Source of the DNA: Sphingosinicella flava
Lineage (GTDB): Bacteria; Pseudomonadota; Alphaproteobacteria; Sphingomonadales; Sphingomonadaceae
Direction of reading: 5' to 3'
Assembly: GCF_016025255.1 (NCBI RefSeq)
Contig: NZ_CP065592.1
Span: 973,122 to 1,037,121, forward strand
Length of the DNA stretch: 64,000 nt
Each line of letters starts with the position of its first letter. Within the stretch, counting starts at the first letter, position 1. Both the position numbers and the translations under genes were made by a program. The notes under the pieces are model-generated. The model was not told where the DNA came from. It worked only from the letters and a program-made list of their open reading frames with translations, and made no database searches. This document shows positions 48,234 through 57,445 of the stretch, piece after piece.

Positions 48234-48284
48234 GGGCCCCCTCCACCAGCCTTCGGCTGGTCCCCCTCCCCGTTCCGGGGAGGA
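48234..48284. repeat. Family B arm, copy B4
   Basis: Right inverted arm of the DUF559 element, 22 bp before the stop of the carboxylase beta-subunit gene. Confidence 0.88.
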
Positions 48285-48305
48285 TTTCTAGGTTGGCGCT
48301 CATCG

Positions 48306-49901
48306 TCACATCCGGAAGATGCCGAACTGGGCGCGTTCGGGGATGGGGGCGTTGAGGGTGGCGGCGAAAGCGAGACCGAGGACGTCGCGGGTTTGGGCGG
48401 GGTCGATGATGCCGTCATCCCACAGGCGGGCGGTGGCGTAGTATGGGTTGCCTTCGTCTTCATATTTTTGGCGGATCGGGGCTTTAAAGGCTTCGGCTTC
48501 TTCGGCGCCCCAAGTCTCGGCGTCGCGGTGGACGGTGGCGAGCACGCTCGCTGCTTGTTCGCCGCCCATCACGCTGATCCGGCTGTTCGGCCAGGTGAAG
48601 AGGAAGCGCGGGCTATAAGCCCGGCCGCACATGCCGTAATTACCGGCGCCGAAGCTGCCGCCGATCAGCACGGTGATCTTGGGCACCTGCGCGGTGGCGA
48701 CAGCGGTGACGAGCTTGGCGCCATGCTTGGCGATCCCTTCCGCCTCATATTTGCCGCCGACCATGAAGCCCGAAATGTTCTGGAGGAACAGGAGGGGTGT
48801 GCGGCGCTGGCAGGCGAGTTCGATGAAATGGGCGCCCTTTTGCGCGCTTTCGCTGAACAGGATGCCGTTATTGGCGAGGATCGCGACCGGCATGCCCCAG
48901 ATGCGGGCGAAACCGCAGACGAGGGTCGAGCCGTAGAGCGGCTTGAATTCGTGGAATTCGCTGCCGTCGACGATGCGGGCGATGACTTCGTGCACGTCAT
49001 AGGGGGTGCGGACATCGTCGGGGATGATGCCGTACAGGTCTTCGGCGTCGAATTTCGGCGGGACCGGATCGGCGATGTCGATGTCCAGCGCCTTCACCGT
49101 GTTGAGGCGGGCCACGATGTCGCGGACGATGGCGAGGGCGTGCTCGTCATTTTCGGCGAGGTGATCGACCACGCCGGACTTGCGGGCGTGGAGGTCGCCG
49201 CCGCCGAGATCCTCGGCGCTGATCACTTCCCCCGTCGCGGCCTTCACCAGCGGGGGGCCGCCGAGGAAGATCGTGCCCTGATTGCGGACGATCACCGTCT
49301 CGTCCGACATTGCGGGCACATAGGCGCCGCCCGCGGTGCAGCTGCCCATCACGCAGGCGATCTGGGCGATGCCTTGGGAGGACATCTGCGCCTGGTTGAA
49401 GAAGATGCGGCCGAAATGCTCCTTGTCCGGGAAGACTTCCGCCTGGTGAGGAAGGTTCGCGCCGCCTGAATCGACCAGATAGACGCAGGGCAGCAGGTTC
49501 TGGAGGGCGATCTCCTGGGCGCGCAGGTGCTTCTTCACCGTCATCGGGAAGTAGGCGCCGCCCTTCACGGTGGGATCGTTGGCGACGATCATCACCTCGC
49601 GGCCCGACACGCGGCCGATGCCGCAGATCATGCCGGCGCCGGGCGCCTCGTCGCCATACATGCCGCTCGCGGCGAGCTGGCCGATTTCAAGGAAGGGCGA
49701 GCCGGGATCGAGGAGGCGTGTGACTCGGTCGCGCGGCAGCAGCTTGCCGCGCGAGACGTGGCGTTCGCGATGCTTTTCGGGACCACCCTGCGCGGCCTGT
49801 GCCGCCTTGGTCCGGAGTGCGTCCACGAGGCCGCGATTATGTTCGGAGTAGCGTCGGAAGGCGTCGGAGCCTTCGTCCACTTTCGAGGTGAGAGCCGTCA
49901 T
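48306..49901 (-). CDS. liuB: Acyl-CoA carboxylase carboxyltransferase subunit, methylcrotonyl-CoA type
   Basis: The 531-aa beta subunit transfers CO2 from biotin to the acyl-CoA. It shows [37 protein letters not shown] (typical for methylcrotonyl-CoA carboxylase), [17 protein letters not shown] and [20 protein letters not shown]. Length and motifs fit MccB/LiuB. It belongs with isovaleryl-CoA dehydrogenase upstream and with the biotin subunit downstream, from which it is separated by the DUF559 element. Its start overlaps a small membrane-protein gene (ATGA). Confidence 0.93.
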   Translation of the reverse strand: MTALTSKVDEGSDAFRRYSEHNRGLVDALRTKAAQAAQGGPEKHRERHVSRGKLLPRDRVTRLLDPGSPFLEIGQLAASGMYGDEAPGAGMICGIGRVSGREVMIVANDPTVKGGAYFPMTVKKHLRAQEIALQNLLPCVYLVDSGGANLPHQAEVFPDKEHFGRIFFNQAQMSSQGIAQIACVMGSCTAGGAYVPAMSDETVIVRNQGTIFLGGPPLVKAATGEVISAEDLGGGDLHARKSGVVDHLAENDEHALAIVRDIVARLNTVKALDIDIADPVPPKFDAEDLYGIIPDDVRTPYDVHEVIARIVDGSEFHEFKPLYGSTLVCGFARIWGMPVAILANNGILFSESAQKGAHFIELACQRRTPLLFLQNISGFMVGGKYEAEGIAKHGAKLVTAVATAQVPKITVLIGGSFGAGNYGMCGRAYSPRFLFTWPNSRISVMGGEQAASVLATVHRDAETWGAEEAEAFKAPIRQKYEDEGNPYYATARLWDDGIIDPAQTRDVLGLAFAATLNAPIPERAQFGIFRM

Positions 49902-50152
49902 GCAGGTTTTTTCCTGATCAGATAGCGGTAGACGCCGACGAGATTGATGCAGAGGAGGATGGCGTTCTGCGTCCAGAGCGCGCCTTCTTCATCGGTGAGC
50001 CCATAGACGATGAAGGCGATGGACGAGGTGCAGAACAGCACCATCGCATAGCCGGTGACCTTGCGGCCGAGGTCGAGCGCGACGAGCAGGGCGGCGAAGG
50101 CCGCGCTTCCGGCCGCATACCATTCGACGATTTCGACGAGTTTCTGGCTCAC
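49898..50152 (-). CDS. 84-aa membrane protein within the leucine cluster
   Basis: Three hydrophobic segments ([58 protein letters not shown]) in a protein of 84 residues, arranged like small PQ-loop-related or SemiSWEET-like proteins, but the diagnostic PQ pair is absent. It is coupled to liuB by a four-base overlap. Function unknown. Confidence 0.7.
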   Translation of the reverse strand: MSQKLVEIVEWYAAGSAAFAALLVALDLGRKVTGYAMVLFCTSSIAFIVYGLTDEEGALWTQNAILLCINLVGVYRYLIRKKPA

Positions 50153-50161
50153 ATCTTCCCC

Positions 50162-50231
50162 GTCGCTCCGGCGAAAGCCGGAGTCTCAGTGTCCTTTCCG
50201 TGCCGAGATTCCGGCTGTCGCCGGAATGACG
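50162..50231. repeat. Family C mirrored repeat, copy C3
   Basis: CGTCGCTCCGGCGAAAGCCG then GAGTCTC on the left; GAGATTCCGGCTGTCGCCGG then AATGACG on the right. It lies upstream of the small membrane-protein gene. Confidence 0.72.
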
Positions 50232-50255
50232 CGGAAGGATTGGGGGTGGAAAGCG

Positions 50256-51410
50256 TCATGCGGCCCCGATCAGTTCGCGGCCGATCAGCATGCGGCGGAT
50301 TTCGTTGGTGCCCGCGCCGATGTCGAGGAGCTTGGCGTCGCGCATGTAGCGTTCGACCGGCCAGTCCTTCGTATAACCCGCGCCGCCCAGGGCCTGGATG
50401 GCCTCGAGCGAGGTTTTGACGGCGTTCTCGGACGCGAGCAGGATCGCGCCCGCGGCGTCGAAGCGGGTCGTCTTGCCGGCATCGCAGGCGCGGGCGACGG
50501 CGTAGACGTAGGCGCGGGCGCTGTTCAGCGCGACATACATGTCGGCGACCTTGGCCTGGATGAGCTGGAAGCTGCCGATCGGGTTGCCGAATTGCTTGCG
50601 CTCGCGGACGTAGGGAAGGACGACGTCGAGGCAGGCCTGCATGATGCCGAGCTGGATGCCGGCGAGCACGGTGCGCTCATAATCGAGGCCGGACATGAGG
50701 ACGCCGACACCGCCGTTGAGCGGACCCATGACATTTTCTTCGGGCACCTCGCAGTCGTTGAAGACGAGCTCCGCCGTCGGCGATCCGCGCATGCCCATTT
50801 TCGGGATCTTCTGGCCGATGGAGAAGCCGGGCATGTCCTTTTCGATGATGAAGGTGGTGATGCCCCGGCTCCCCTCGCCCGTCTTGGCGTAGACGACGAG
50901 CGTATCGGCATAGGCCGCATTGGTGATCCAGAATTTGGTGCCGTTAAGGACGTAGCGGTCGCCCTTCTTTTCCGCGCGCATCTTCATGCCGACGACGTCG
51001 GACCCGGCGCCCGCTTCGGACATGGCGAGGGAGCCGATATGTTCGCCGCTGATGAGCTTGGGGAGATATTTCGCCTTCTGCTCCGGCGAGGCCCAGCGAC
51101 GGATCTGGTTGACGCAGAGGTTCGAGTGGGCGCCGTAGCTGAGGCCGATCGAGGCGGAAGCGCGGGCGATCTCCTCTTGAGCGACGACATGTTCGAGATA
51201 GCCGAGTCCGAGCCCGCCAAATTCTTCCTCCACCGTGATGCCGTGGAGGCCGAGCGCGCCCATTTCGGGCCAGAGTTCGACCGGGAACCAGTCTTCCTCG
51301 TCAATGCGGGCCGCGAGCGGCTGGATGCGGTCGGCGGCGAAACGGGCGGTGGTGTCGCGGATGGCATCCGCCATCTCGCCGAGCGCGAAATCGAGTCCGA
51401 AGTCGGACAT
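50256..51410 (-). CDS. liuA: Isovaleryl-CoA dehydrogenase
   Basis: The 384-aa FAD enzyme oxidises isovaleryl-CoA to 3-methylcrotonyl-CoA, the substrate of the carboxylase. It has the acyl-CoA dehydrogenase segments SYGAHSNLCVNQIRRWAS, LAMSEAGAGSDVVGMKMRA, the likely catalytic Glu in MSGLDYERTVLAG (the position used by isovaleryl-CoA dehydrogenases rather than by short-chain enzymes), and QALGGAGYTKDWPVERYMRD. It begins the leucine catabolic gene group on this strand. Confidence 0.92.
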   Translation of the reverse strand: MSDFGLDFALGEMADAIRDTTARFAADRIQPLAARIDEEDWFPVELWPEMGALGLHGITVEEEFGGLGLGYLEHVVAQEEIARASASIGLSYGAHSNLCVNQIRRWASPEQKAKYLPKLISGEHIGSLAMSEAGAGSDVVGMKMRAEKKGDRYVLNGTKFWITNAAYADTLVVYAKTGEGSRGITTFIIEKDMPGFSIGQKIPKMGMRGSPTAELVFNDCEVPEENVMGPLNGGVGVLMSGLDYERTVLAGIQLGIMQACLDVVLPYVRERKQFGNPIGSFQLIQAKVADMYVALNSARAYVYAVARACDAGKTTRFDAAGAILLASENAVKTSLEAIQALGGAGYTKDWPVERYMRDAKLLDIGAGTNEIRRMLIGRELIGAA

Positions 51411-51504
51411 GTGCAGCCTCTCCCTTATTTTGATCCGGCCCTAGCGAAGGGGAAGGATTTGAACAAGGCGGCAAGGCGGCTTATGTGCAGTGCAACATTC
51501 ACTT

Positions 51505-51615
51505 CTCCTCCCCCTTGATGGGGGAGGCTGGATGGGGATGATCTACGACGTAGGGCTCGTTCCTTCCGGAGACATCACCCCCATCCAACCCTCCCCCATC
51601 AAGGGGGAGGGCTTT
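51505..51615. repeat. Family A palindromic element, copy A3
   Basis: CTCCCCCTTGATGGGGGAGG then CTGGATGGGGATGATC on the left; ATCACCCCCATCCAACC and CTCCCCCATCAAGGGGGAGG on the right. The interior shares ATCTACGACGTA and TTCCGGAG.CATCACC with A1. It lies in the divergent promoter region between isovaleryl-CoA dehydrogenase and thiolase. Confidence 0.86.
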
Positions 51616-51633
51616 AGATACGGAGCCTTTCAC

Positions 51634-52818
51634 ATGACCGATCCAGTCGTCATTCTTTCCTATGCCCGCACGCCGATGGGCGCGTTTCAGGGCAGTTTGT
51701 CGAGCGTCAGCGCGCCGGAGCTTGGCGCGGTCGCGGTGAAAGCCGCCGTCGAGCGCGCGGGGATTTCGACCGACGATGTCGAGCGCATCTATATGGGCTG
51801 CGTGCTGTCCGCGGGCCTCGGTCAGGCGCCCGCGCGGCAGGCGGCGATCAAGGCGGGACTGCCGAAGAATGTGGAGGCCGTCACCATCAACAAGATGTGC
51901 GGTTCGGGCATGAAAGCGGCGATGATGGCGGCCGATTCCATCGCGGCGGGATCGAGCGACATCATCATCGCGGGCGGCATGGAGAGCATGACCAACGCGC
52001 CCTACCTCATGAAGAAGCATCGCGGCGGCGCGCGGATCGGCCATGACGCGATTTACGACCATATGATGCTGGATGGTCTGGAAGATGCCTATGAGCCGGG
52101 CCGGGCGATGGGCACTTTCGCCGAGGATACGTCGCGCGAATATCAGTTCACGCGCGAGGCGCAGGATGCCTATGCGATCGAGTCGCTCGCGCGCGCCGTG
52201 AAAGCGCAGGATAGCGGCGGATTCGACAAGGAAATCGTGCCCGTCACCGTCAAGACCCGCGCGGGCGAAGAGGTGGTGAGCCAGGACGAAAGCCCGAAGA
52301 AGGGCAAACCCGAAAAAATCCCGTCGCTGAAGCCCGCTTTCGCCAAGGACGGCACGATCACCGCGGCGACGTCATCGTCGATCAACGATGGCGCGGCCGC
52401 CCTTGTTCTGGCGCGCGAATCCGTCGCGGCAGCCAAGGGGCTGAAGCCGGTGGCGCGAATCGTCGGCCACACCGCCCACGCCCGCGAGCCGGAGAAATTC
52501 ACCACCGCCCCGATCGGCGCGGTCGAGCGGCTGCTGGAAAAGACCGGCTGGAAGGTCGAGGATGTCGACCTGTTCGAGATCAACGAAGCCTTCGCCTGCG
52601 TGTCGATGGCCGCGATGCGCGACCTCGGCATTCCGCACGAAAAGGTGAACGTGCATGGCGGCGCGGTTGCGCTCGGCCACCCGATCGGCGCCTCTGGCGC
52701 GCGCATCCTGTCCACCTTGCTCGCCGCGCTTGAGCGGACCGGGGGCAAGCGGGGCATTGCCAGCCTTTGCATCGGCGGCGGCGAAGCCACCGCGATGGCG
52801 GTTGAGCTGGTGGATTGA
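51634..52818 (+). CDS. Acetyl-CoA C-acetyltransferase (thiolase)
   Basis: The 394-aa thiolase condenses or cleaves acetoacetyl-CoA. The acylated Cys is in INKMCGSGMKAAMMA, the general-base His in GGAVALGHPIGASGAR, and the second Cys in SLCIGGGEATAM. The start at 51634 (MTDPVVILSYARTPMGAFQG) is the usual one; it lies 18 bp after the A3 repeat. Beside leucine-degradation genes it probably handles acetoacetyl-CoA released by that pathway; a role in polyhydroxybutyrate synthesis is also possible. Confidence 0.94.
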   Translation: MTDPVVILSYARTPMGAFQGSLSSVSAPELGAVAVKAAVERAGISTDDVERIYMGCVLSAGLGQAPARQAAIKAGLPKNVEAVTINKMCGSGMKAAMMAADSIAAGSSDIIIAGGMESMTNAPYLMKKHRGGARIGHDAIYDHMMLDGLEDAYEPGRAMGTFAEDTSREYQFTREAQDAYAIESLARAVKAQDSGGFDKEIVPVTVKTRAGEEVVSQDESPKKGKPEKIPSLKPAFAKDGTITAATSSSINDGAAALVLARESVAAAKGLKPVARIVGHTAHAREPEKFTTAPIGAVERLLEKTGWKVEDVDLFEINEAFACVSMAAMRDLGIPHEKVNVHGGAVALGHPIGASGARILSTLLAALERTGGKRGIASLCIGGGEATAMAVELVD

Positions 52819-52828
52819 GCGCGTAACC

Positions 52829-52907
52829 TCGTCATTGCGAGAAGCGTAGCGACGAAGCAATCCAGCGGTACCAGCATCTGGATTGCTTCGCTTCGCTCGC
52901 AATGACG
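52829..52907. repeat. Family C-related mirrored repeat, copy C5
   Basis: CGTCATTGCGAGAAGCGTAG and CGACGAAGCAATCCAG on the left; CTGGATTGCTTCGCTTCGC and TCGCAATGACGA on the right. The GCAATCC/GGATTGC type is a repeat seen in many alphaproteobacterial genomes. It lies between convergent thiolase and otsA genes. Confidence 0.78.
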
Positions 52908-52912
52908 ACAGG

Positions 52913-54325
52913 CTATTTCCCCTCCGGCGGCGGTTCCGGTTCGCGTATTCGCGCCCCTTCGAGCGCCGCGACGAAATCGTGGCGCCATTTGACGACATCC
53001 TCGTCCCGCACGCTTTCCATCATGCTCCGCCAGCGGCGGATGCGCTCTTCACGCGGCATTTCGAGCGCGGTCTTGATCGCGTCGCTCACTTCGTCGGCGC
53101 TGTAAGGATTGACGAGAAGAGCATCCTTCAATTGCAGCGCAGCGCCCGCGAAGCGGGAGAGGATGAGAACGCCGGGATCGTCGGGATCCTGGGCCGCCAC
53201 ATATTCCTTGGCGACGAGATTCATGCCGTCGCGCAGGGGGGTGATGAGCGCGATCTGCGCGGCGCGATAGAAACCGGCGAGGCTGGCGCGGTCATAGCCC
53301 TGGTTGACGTAGCGGACGGGCACCCAGTCGATTTCCGCGAATGCGCCGTTGATGCGCCCCGACAGGCCGTCGAGATTGTCGCGTATCTCCTCGTACGTCG
53401 ACACCTCCTCGCGTGTCGGCGGCGCGATCTGGAGCATGAATAGCTCGCCATGGCGGTCGGGATTGTTTTCCAGAAACCGCTGATAGCCGGTGAAGCGTTC
53501 CTGGAGCCCCTTCGAATAATCGAGGCGGTCGACGCCGATGATGACCTTTCGGTCGGCCGCACTTTCCCGCAGGCGATTGCAGGCTTGATGGGCGAGCGGC
53601 GAGCGGCTCGCTTCCATGAAATCGTCATAATCAATGCCGATCGGGTAGGCCGCGACATGGACCGTGCGGTCGCCGACGTGCAGCGTTCCGTCAGCGTCCA
53701 GGTTGCCGCCAAGTTCGCGCACCACATAATCGCGAAACGCCTCCAGCCACTCGCGAGTCTGAAAGCCGATCAGGTCGTAGGCGAGGAGCGAACGCACCAG
53801 TTTCTGGTGATCGGGTAGCGAGACGAGCAGGCGTCCCGGCGGCCATGGGATATGGAGGAAGAAGCCGATCCGATTCTTCAGGCCCCGGGCCCGCAATTCT
53901 GCACCCAGTGGAATCAGATGGTAATCGTGAACCCAGACGAGATCGTCCTGATCGATGAGCGGCGTCACCGTTTCGGCGAACCGCTCGTTCACCCGCTGAT
54001 AGCCGCTGTCGAAGCTGCGGTCATATTCGGCCAGATCGATGCGGTAGTGGAAGAGCGGCCAGAGGGTGCGGTTGGCGTAACCGTTATAATATTCGTCCAC
54101 GTCCTGATCCTCGAGATCGATGGTCGCGGTGGTGACGCCATGCGCGCGCTGCAGCTCGATATGGCCGGTAAATTCATCGGTGCGGTGGCCGGACCAGCCG
54201 AACCAAAGGCCGCGATATTCGCGCAGAGCGGCGCCCAGGGCGACGGCCAGGCCGCCTTGCGCGCCCGCCCCGCCCTCTCCCGTCGGCGCGGATACGCGAT
54301 TGGAAATGACGACCAGGCGGCTCAT
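52913..54325 (-). CDS. otsA: Trehalose-6-phosphate synthase
   Basis: The 470-aa GT20 glycosyltransferase makes trehalose-6-phosphate from UDP-glucose and glucose-6-phosphate. Typical motifs are VVISNRVSAPTGEG, WVHDYHLIPLGAELRARG, FFLHIPWPP, IIGVDRLDYSKGLQERF, and LRDGMNLVAKEYVAAQ. The start at 54325 (MSRLVVISNR) overlaps the stop of the GH15 gene (ATGA). It is last of otsB-GH15-otsA, so the three products are made together. Confidence 0.95.
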   Translation of the reverse strand: MSRLVVISNRVSAPTGEGGAGAQGGLAVALGAALREYRGLWFGWSGHRTDEFTGHIELQRAHGVTTATIDLEDQDVDEYYNGYANRTLWPLFHYRIDLAEYDRSFDSGYQRVNERFAETVTPLIDQDDLVWVHDYHLIPLGAELRARGLKNRIGFFLHIPWPPGRLLVSLPDHQKLVRSLLAYDLIGFQTREWLEAFRDYVVRELGGNLDADGTLHVGDRTVHVAAYPIGIDYDDFMEASRSPLAHQACNRLRESAADRKVIIGVDRLDYSKGLQERFTGYQRFLENNPDRHGELFMLQIAPPTREEVSTYEEIRDNLDGLSGRINGAFAEIDWVPVRYVNQGYDRASLAGFYRAAQIALITPLRDGMNLVAKEYVAAQDPDDPGVLILSRFAGAALQLKDALLVNPYSADEVSDAIKTALEMPREERIRRWRSMMESVRDEDVVKWRHDFVAALEGARIREPEPPPEGK

Positions 54326-56112
54326 CGGATCGCGCTCCACGGTTTCGACAGCATCACGGCGCAGTTGATGAGCCCGACCAACGAGTAGGTTTGCGGATAA
54401 TTGCCCCACAATTCCCCGGTTTCGAAATCGGTGTCTTCGGATAACAGGCCGGCGGGGGTCAGGCGCTGCAGCATCTTGTCGTACAGCGCGCGCGCTTCCT
54501 CCGTACGGCCGGTGAGGTGCATCGCCTCGATCAGCCAGAAGGTGCAGAAGTTAAAAGCGGTTTCGGGAAGGCCGAAATCATCCTCGTCGGCATAGCGGAG
54601 CATATGTTCGCCGCGGCGAAGGCCCTGCTCCACGACCTCCACGGTGCGGACATAGCGCGGGTCGCGCGGCGCGACGAAGCGGATGTCGGCAAGCTGGAGC
54701 AGGCTCGCATCGAGTTCGCGTCCGCCGAACGTGGCGGCAAAGCGCTCCTCATCCCCCATCCAGGTGTCCGCTTCGATCCGTTCCCGGATTTTTTCGGCGC
54801 GTTCCCGCCAGAGCGCGGTCTTGTCCGGCAGATCCAGCGCCTCGGCGGCGTTGGCGAGCCTGTCGCAAGCCGCCCAGCTCATCGCGGCGCTATAAGTGTG
54901 GACGGACGTGCGGGTCCGGAATTCCCATAGGCCCGCGTCGGGCTGATCGTGCATCGCCCACGCACGTTCGCCGACCTTTTCCAGCGACGTGAAATCGGCC
55001 TTGGTGGCGACGCGGAACAGGCGCTGGTCGAAGAAGGCCTGGGCGTTGGACAGGACGATCTGGCCGTAGGCGTCGTGCTGGACCTGGGTGTAGGCAGCGT
55101 TCCCCACCCGCACCGGGCCCATGCCGCGATAGCCGGCAAGACTGCTCGCTTCCCATTCCTCCAGCTTCGCCTCGCCAGTGACGGCGTAGAGCGGTTGGAT
55201 ATGCCCGCCCTTCGCGTCGTCGACGATGTTGCGCAGATAGCTTAAATAGCCTTCGAGGACGTCGAGAGCGCCGAGGCGGTTCAGGGCCTGCACCGTATAA
55301 TAAGCGTCGCGCACCCAGCAATAGCGATAGTCCCAGTTGCGGCCGCTGTTGGCGGCTTCCGGGATTGAGGTGGTGAGCGCCGCGACGATGGCGCCGGTCT
55401 GTTCATGCTGGCAGAGCTTCAGCGTGATGGCGGCGCGGATCACGACATGCTGCCATTCGAGCGGAATGGCGAGACCGCGCACCCATTCGCGCCAATGGTC
55501 GGCGGTCTGGTGCAGCATCGTCGCGAGGACGTGGCCGACATTGCCCGTGAACGGCTCGTCCGGCCCGAGGAAGAAATGCTGCGCCTTTTCGAGCCGGAAC
55601 CAGCGTCCTTCCAGAATATGGCCGACCGGCGCATCGGTGGTGAGGCGCAGCGGCTGCGGCTTCAGTAGATAGCGGATGTGGTTGGTGCCGCTGGTCCGCT
55701 CCGCATCCTCCTCCCCCCAGAAGGTGGCTGGATTGAGCGTCATCCGCACCCGCGGCGTCCCGGCGACGGGCCGGACGATCCGTGCGAAGGCGACCGGGCG
55801 ATACATGCGGCCCGACCGTTCGAAGCGCGGGCAGAAATCGAAAATCTCCGCGACGCCGCCGTCAGAATCGGTGAGCTTGGTCACCAGGATCGGCGTGTTG
55901 CGCAGGTAACGTTGTTCCGCCTTCACCTGATTTTCGAGCGTGATCCGCCATTCGCCGCGCGGCACGTCGCTCTCCCCCTTGGGATCGAGGAGGGAGCAGA
56001 AGAGCGGATCGCCATCGACCTGCGGCGCGCAGCCCCAAACATAGCCGCCCGCCTCGTCGATGAGCGCGCTAACCTGGCAATTTCCGATCGGCCAGAGATT
56101 GAGGGTCTTCAC
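54322..56112 (-). CDS. Glycoside hydrolase family 15 protein between otsB and otsA
   Basis: The 596-aa protein has a beta-sandwich N-terminal part (MKTLNLWPIGNCQVSALIDE, WGCAPQVDGDPLFCSLLD) and an (alpha/alpha)6 barrel with GH15 motifs RNWDYRYCWVRDAYYTVQAL and the C-terminal GLLSEDTDFETGELWGNYPQ, which contains a likely catalytic Glu. GH15 includes glucoamylases and trehalases; the ots context favours a trehalase or a maltooligosaccharide hydrolase. It is coupled to otsA and to otsB by four-base overlaps. Confidence 0.9.
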   Translation of the reverse strand: MKTLNLWPIGNCQVSALIDEAGGYVWGCAPQVDGDPLFCSLLDPKGESDVPRGEWRITLENQVKAEQRYLRNTPILVTKLTDSDGGVAEIFDFCPRFERSGRMYRPVAFARIVRPVAGTPRVRMTLNPATFWGEEDAERTSGTNHIRYLLKPQPLRLTTDAPVGHILEGRWFRLEKAQHFFLGPDEPFTGNVGHVLATMLHQTADHWREWVRGLAIPLEWQHVVIRAAITLKLCQHEQTGAIVAALTTSIPEAANSGRNWDYRYCWVRDAYYTVQALNRLGALDVLEGYLSYLRNIVDDAKGGHIQPLYAVTGEAKLEEWEASSLAGYRGMGPVRVGNAAYTQVQHDAYGQIVLSNAQAFFDQRLFRVATKADFTSLEKVGERAWAMHDQPDAGLWEFRTRTSVHTYSAAMSWAACDRLANAAEALDLPDKTALWRERAEKIRERIEADTWMGDEERFAATFGGRELDASLLQLADIRFVAPRDPRYVRTVEVVEQGLRRGEHMLRYADEDDFGLPETAFNFCTFWLIEAMHLTGRTEEARALYDKMLQRLTPAGLLSEDTDFETGELWGNYPQTYSLVGLINCAVMLSKPWSAIR

Positions 56113-56858
56113 GCCGTCTCCTCGACAAAATCGGTCAACCAGCGGGCGACGGCCGCGACGCCGTCGAAACGCCAGAGCGCGGCCGTTTCGCGCGGCGGGC
56201 CGACGAGCGCGCCGCCGCCGCCAAGCGCCGCCGCGGCCACGAAGGCGGCCTCGTCGGTCAGGTCGTCACCCACGAATATAGGACGAGCGGACATGAATTT
56301 CGGTTCCGTCATGAAAGCACGGACGGCATCCCCCTTGTCCGCGCCATGGGGGCGAAGCTCGGTCATCATCTTGCCATGCTGAACGGCAAGGCCCGCTTTT
56401 TCGGCGACGCCCCGCATGAAGGAGAGGACGTTCGCCTCCATGTCCGGCGCCTTGCGATAGTGGAGCGCGACGCCCATCGACTTGTTCTCGACGATGATGC
56501 CTTCGGCAACGGCGGCGAAATCCTGAATGGCCTTCACCGCATCGATGAGAGCGGGAGGAAGCGGCGGGGCGACGATCTCCCCGCCCGGCGCGCGGAGCTC
56601 CAGCCCATGCGATCCCGACATGGCGATACTGGCGCAATTCACATATTTCTCAAGATCGGAAATGCCCCGGCCGCTCACCAGCGCCAGGCGCCCATCGAGC
56701 CGTTCCGACAATTGGCCGAGCAATGGCCCCAGGGTTTCGGGCACGGTGATGGCATCCGGCGTATCGGCCAGCTCGACAAGAGTTCCGTCGAAATCGAGAA
56801 ACAAGGCCGCGCCTTCCAGGAGAGAAAGCGGCGGCGGGGGAAGATAAGAAGATGACAT
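56109..56858 (-). CDS. otsB: Trehalose-6-phosphate phosphatase
   Basis: The 249-aa HAD phosphatase releases trehalose from trehalose-6-phosphate. It shows FLDFDGTLVELADTPD (nucleophile Asp), ALVSGRGISDLEKYV, and FVGDDLTDEAAFVAAAAL (metal site). The start at 56858 (MSSSYLPPPPLSLLEG) follows CAGGGG. It is the first gene of the trehalose operon. Confidence 0.94.
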   Translation of the reverse strand: MSSSYLPPPPLSLLEGAALFLDFDGTLVELADTPDAITVPETLGPLLGQLSERLDGRLALVSGRGISDLEKYVNCASIAMSGSHGLELRAPGGEIVAPPLPPALIDAVKAIQDFAAVAEGIIVENKSMGVALHYRKAPDMEANVLSFMRGVAEKAGLAVQHGKMMTELRPHGADKGDAVRAFMTEPKFMSARPIFVGDDLTDEAAFVAAAALGGGGALVGPPRETAALWRFDGVAAVARWLTDFVEETA

Positions 56859-56916
56859 GCGGCCCCTGCATAGCTTTTTCAAGAAAAGCATCAGGCGCCC
56901 GGCTGTTCCACCATCT

Positions 56917-56943
56917 TCTCCTCCCCCTTGATGGGGGAGGGTT
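56917..56943. repeat. Family A solo arm, copy A5
   Basis: TCCTCCCCCTTGATGGGGGA plus GGGTTA, with no partner arm, between otsB and the SH3 protein gene. Confidence 0.78.
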
Positions 56944-56946
56944 ATT

Positions 56947-57432
56947 TTAGTCGAGCGTTTCGCCCCGGTCCGTGCCCCAAAAATGGGCGGCCTGGATGAA
57001 ACCCTGCTTCCCTTTCACCTCAATCCGGCACCATGTCCCGTCGCAGCGGGAGATGCGGCCGACGACCCCCGGTTCGGCCCGGAAGCGGAGGCGGGAAGCT
57101 TCGCTCGGCTTTTCATAGATCGGGCGCGGTTCGTTGCCGGTCACGAGGGCGGTGCGCGTCTCGCTCAATAGATGGACCAGCATCCAGCCGGTCGTGCCGT
57201 CCGGATCCTGCACTTTCCGCCAGCTCGGATAAACTTCCACCACCTTGATCGGCAGATCGGCGCGCCGGTAGAGCCAGGTGCCCGGATAATTGCGCCCCGG
57301 CCCCGTCCGCATCATCGCCTCGCCCGCCGAAATGGACGCCCAATATGGCGTCTTCCGCTCCTCCTGGGCGGAGGCCGCGGTGACCGACAGGGTAACCGCC
57401 AATGCGAAGAGAAGTTTCCCCAATGCGCGCAC
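56947..57432 (-). CDS. Secreted protein with two SH3-like domains
   Basis: The 161-aa product has a signal peptide (RALGKLLFALAVTLSVTAAS) and two bacterial SH3 modules: AMMRTGPGRNYPGTWLYRRA with DLPIKVVEVYPSWRKVQDPD, then RLRFRAEPGVVGRISRCDGT and WCRIEVKGKQGFIQ. Such proteins bind peptidoglycan or act as adaptors in the envelope. It is followed by a family A repeat arm and then by otsB. Confidence 0.88.
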   Translation of the reverse strand: MRALGKLLFALAVTLSVTAASAQEERKTPYWASISAGEAMMRTGPGRNYPGTWLYRRADLPIKVVEVYPSWRKVQDPDGTTGWMLVHLLSETRTALVTGNEPRPIYEKPSEASRLRFRAEPGVVGRISRCDGTWCRIEVKGKQGFIQAAHFWGTDRGETLD

Positions 57433-57445
57433 CCTCCGTCTCCGA

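Larger units (their letters stand above)
47829..48284. mobile_element. 456-bp inverted-repeat element carrying the DUF559 gene
   Basis: The 51-bp ends, 47829-47879 and 48234-48284, are inverted copies that differ at only two positions by my count. Each begins TCCTCCCCGG and ends GGAGGGGGCCC on its own strand, and each contains the inner palindrome CCAGCC..GGCTGG. Between the arms is the DUF559 gene. No target duplication or transposase is visible. Sequence-related elements without the gene occur at 39580 (inside ligD) and 45784. I infer that this is a mobile or formerly mobile unit. Confidence 0.75.

Noticed and set aside
48230-48463. Longer start for the DUF559 gene, running through the repeat arm into liuB
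   Set aside because: The extra residues are translated repeat and overlapping liuB antisense or alternative frame; a start near 48229 is more plausible, though not proved.
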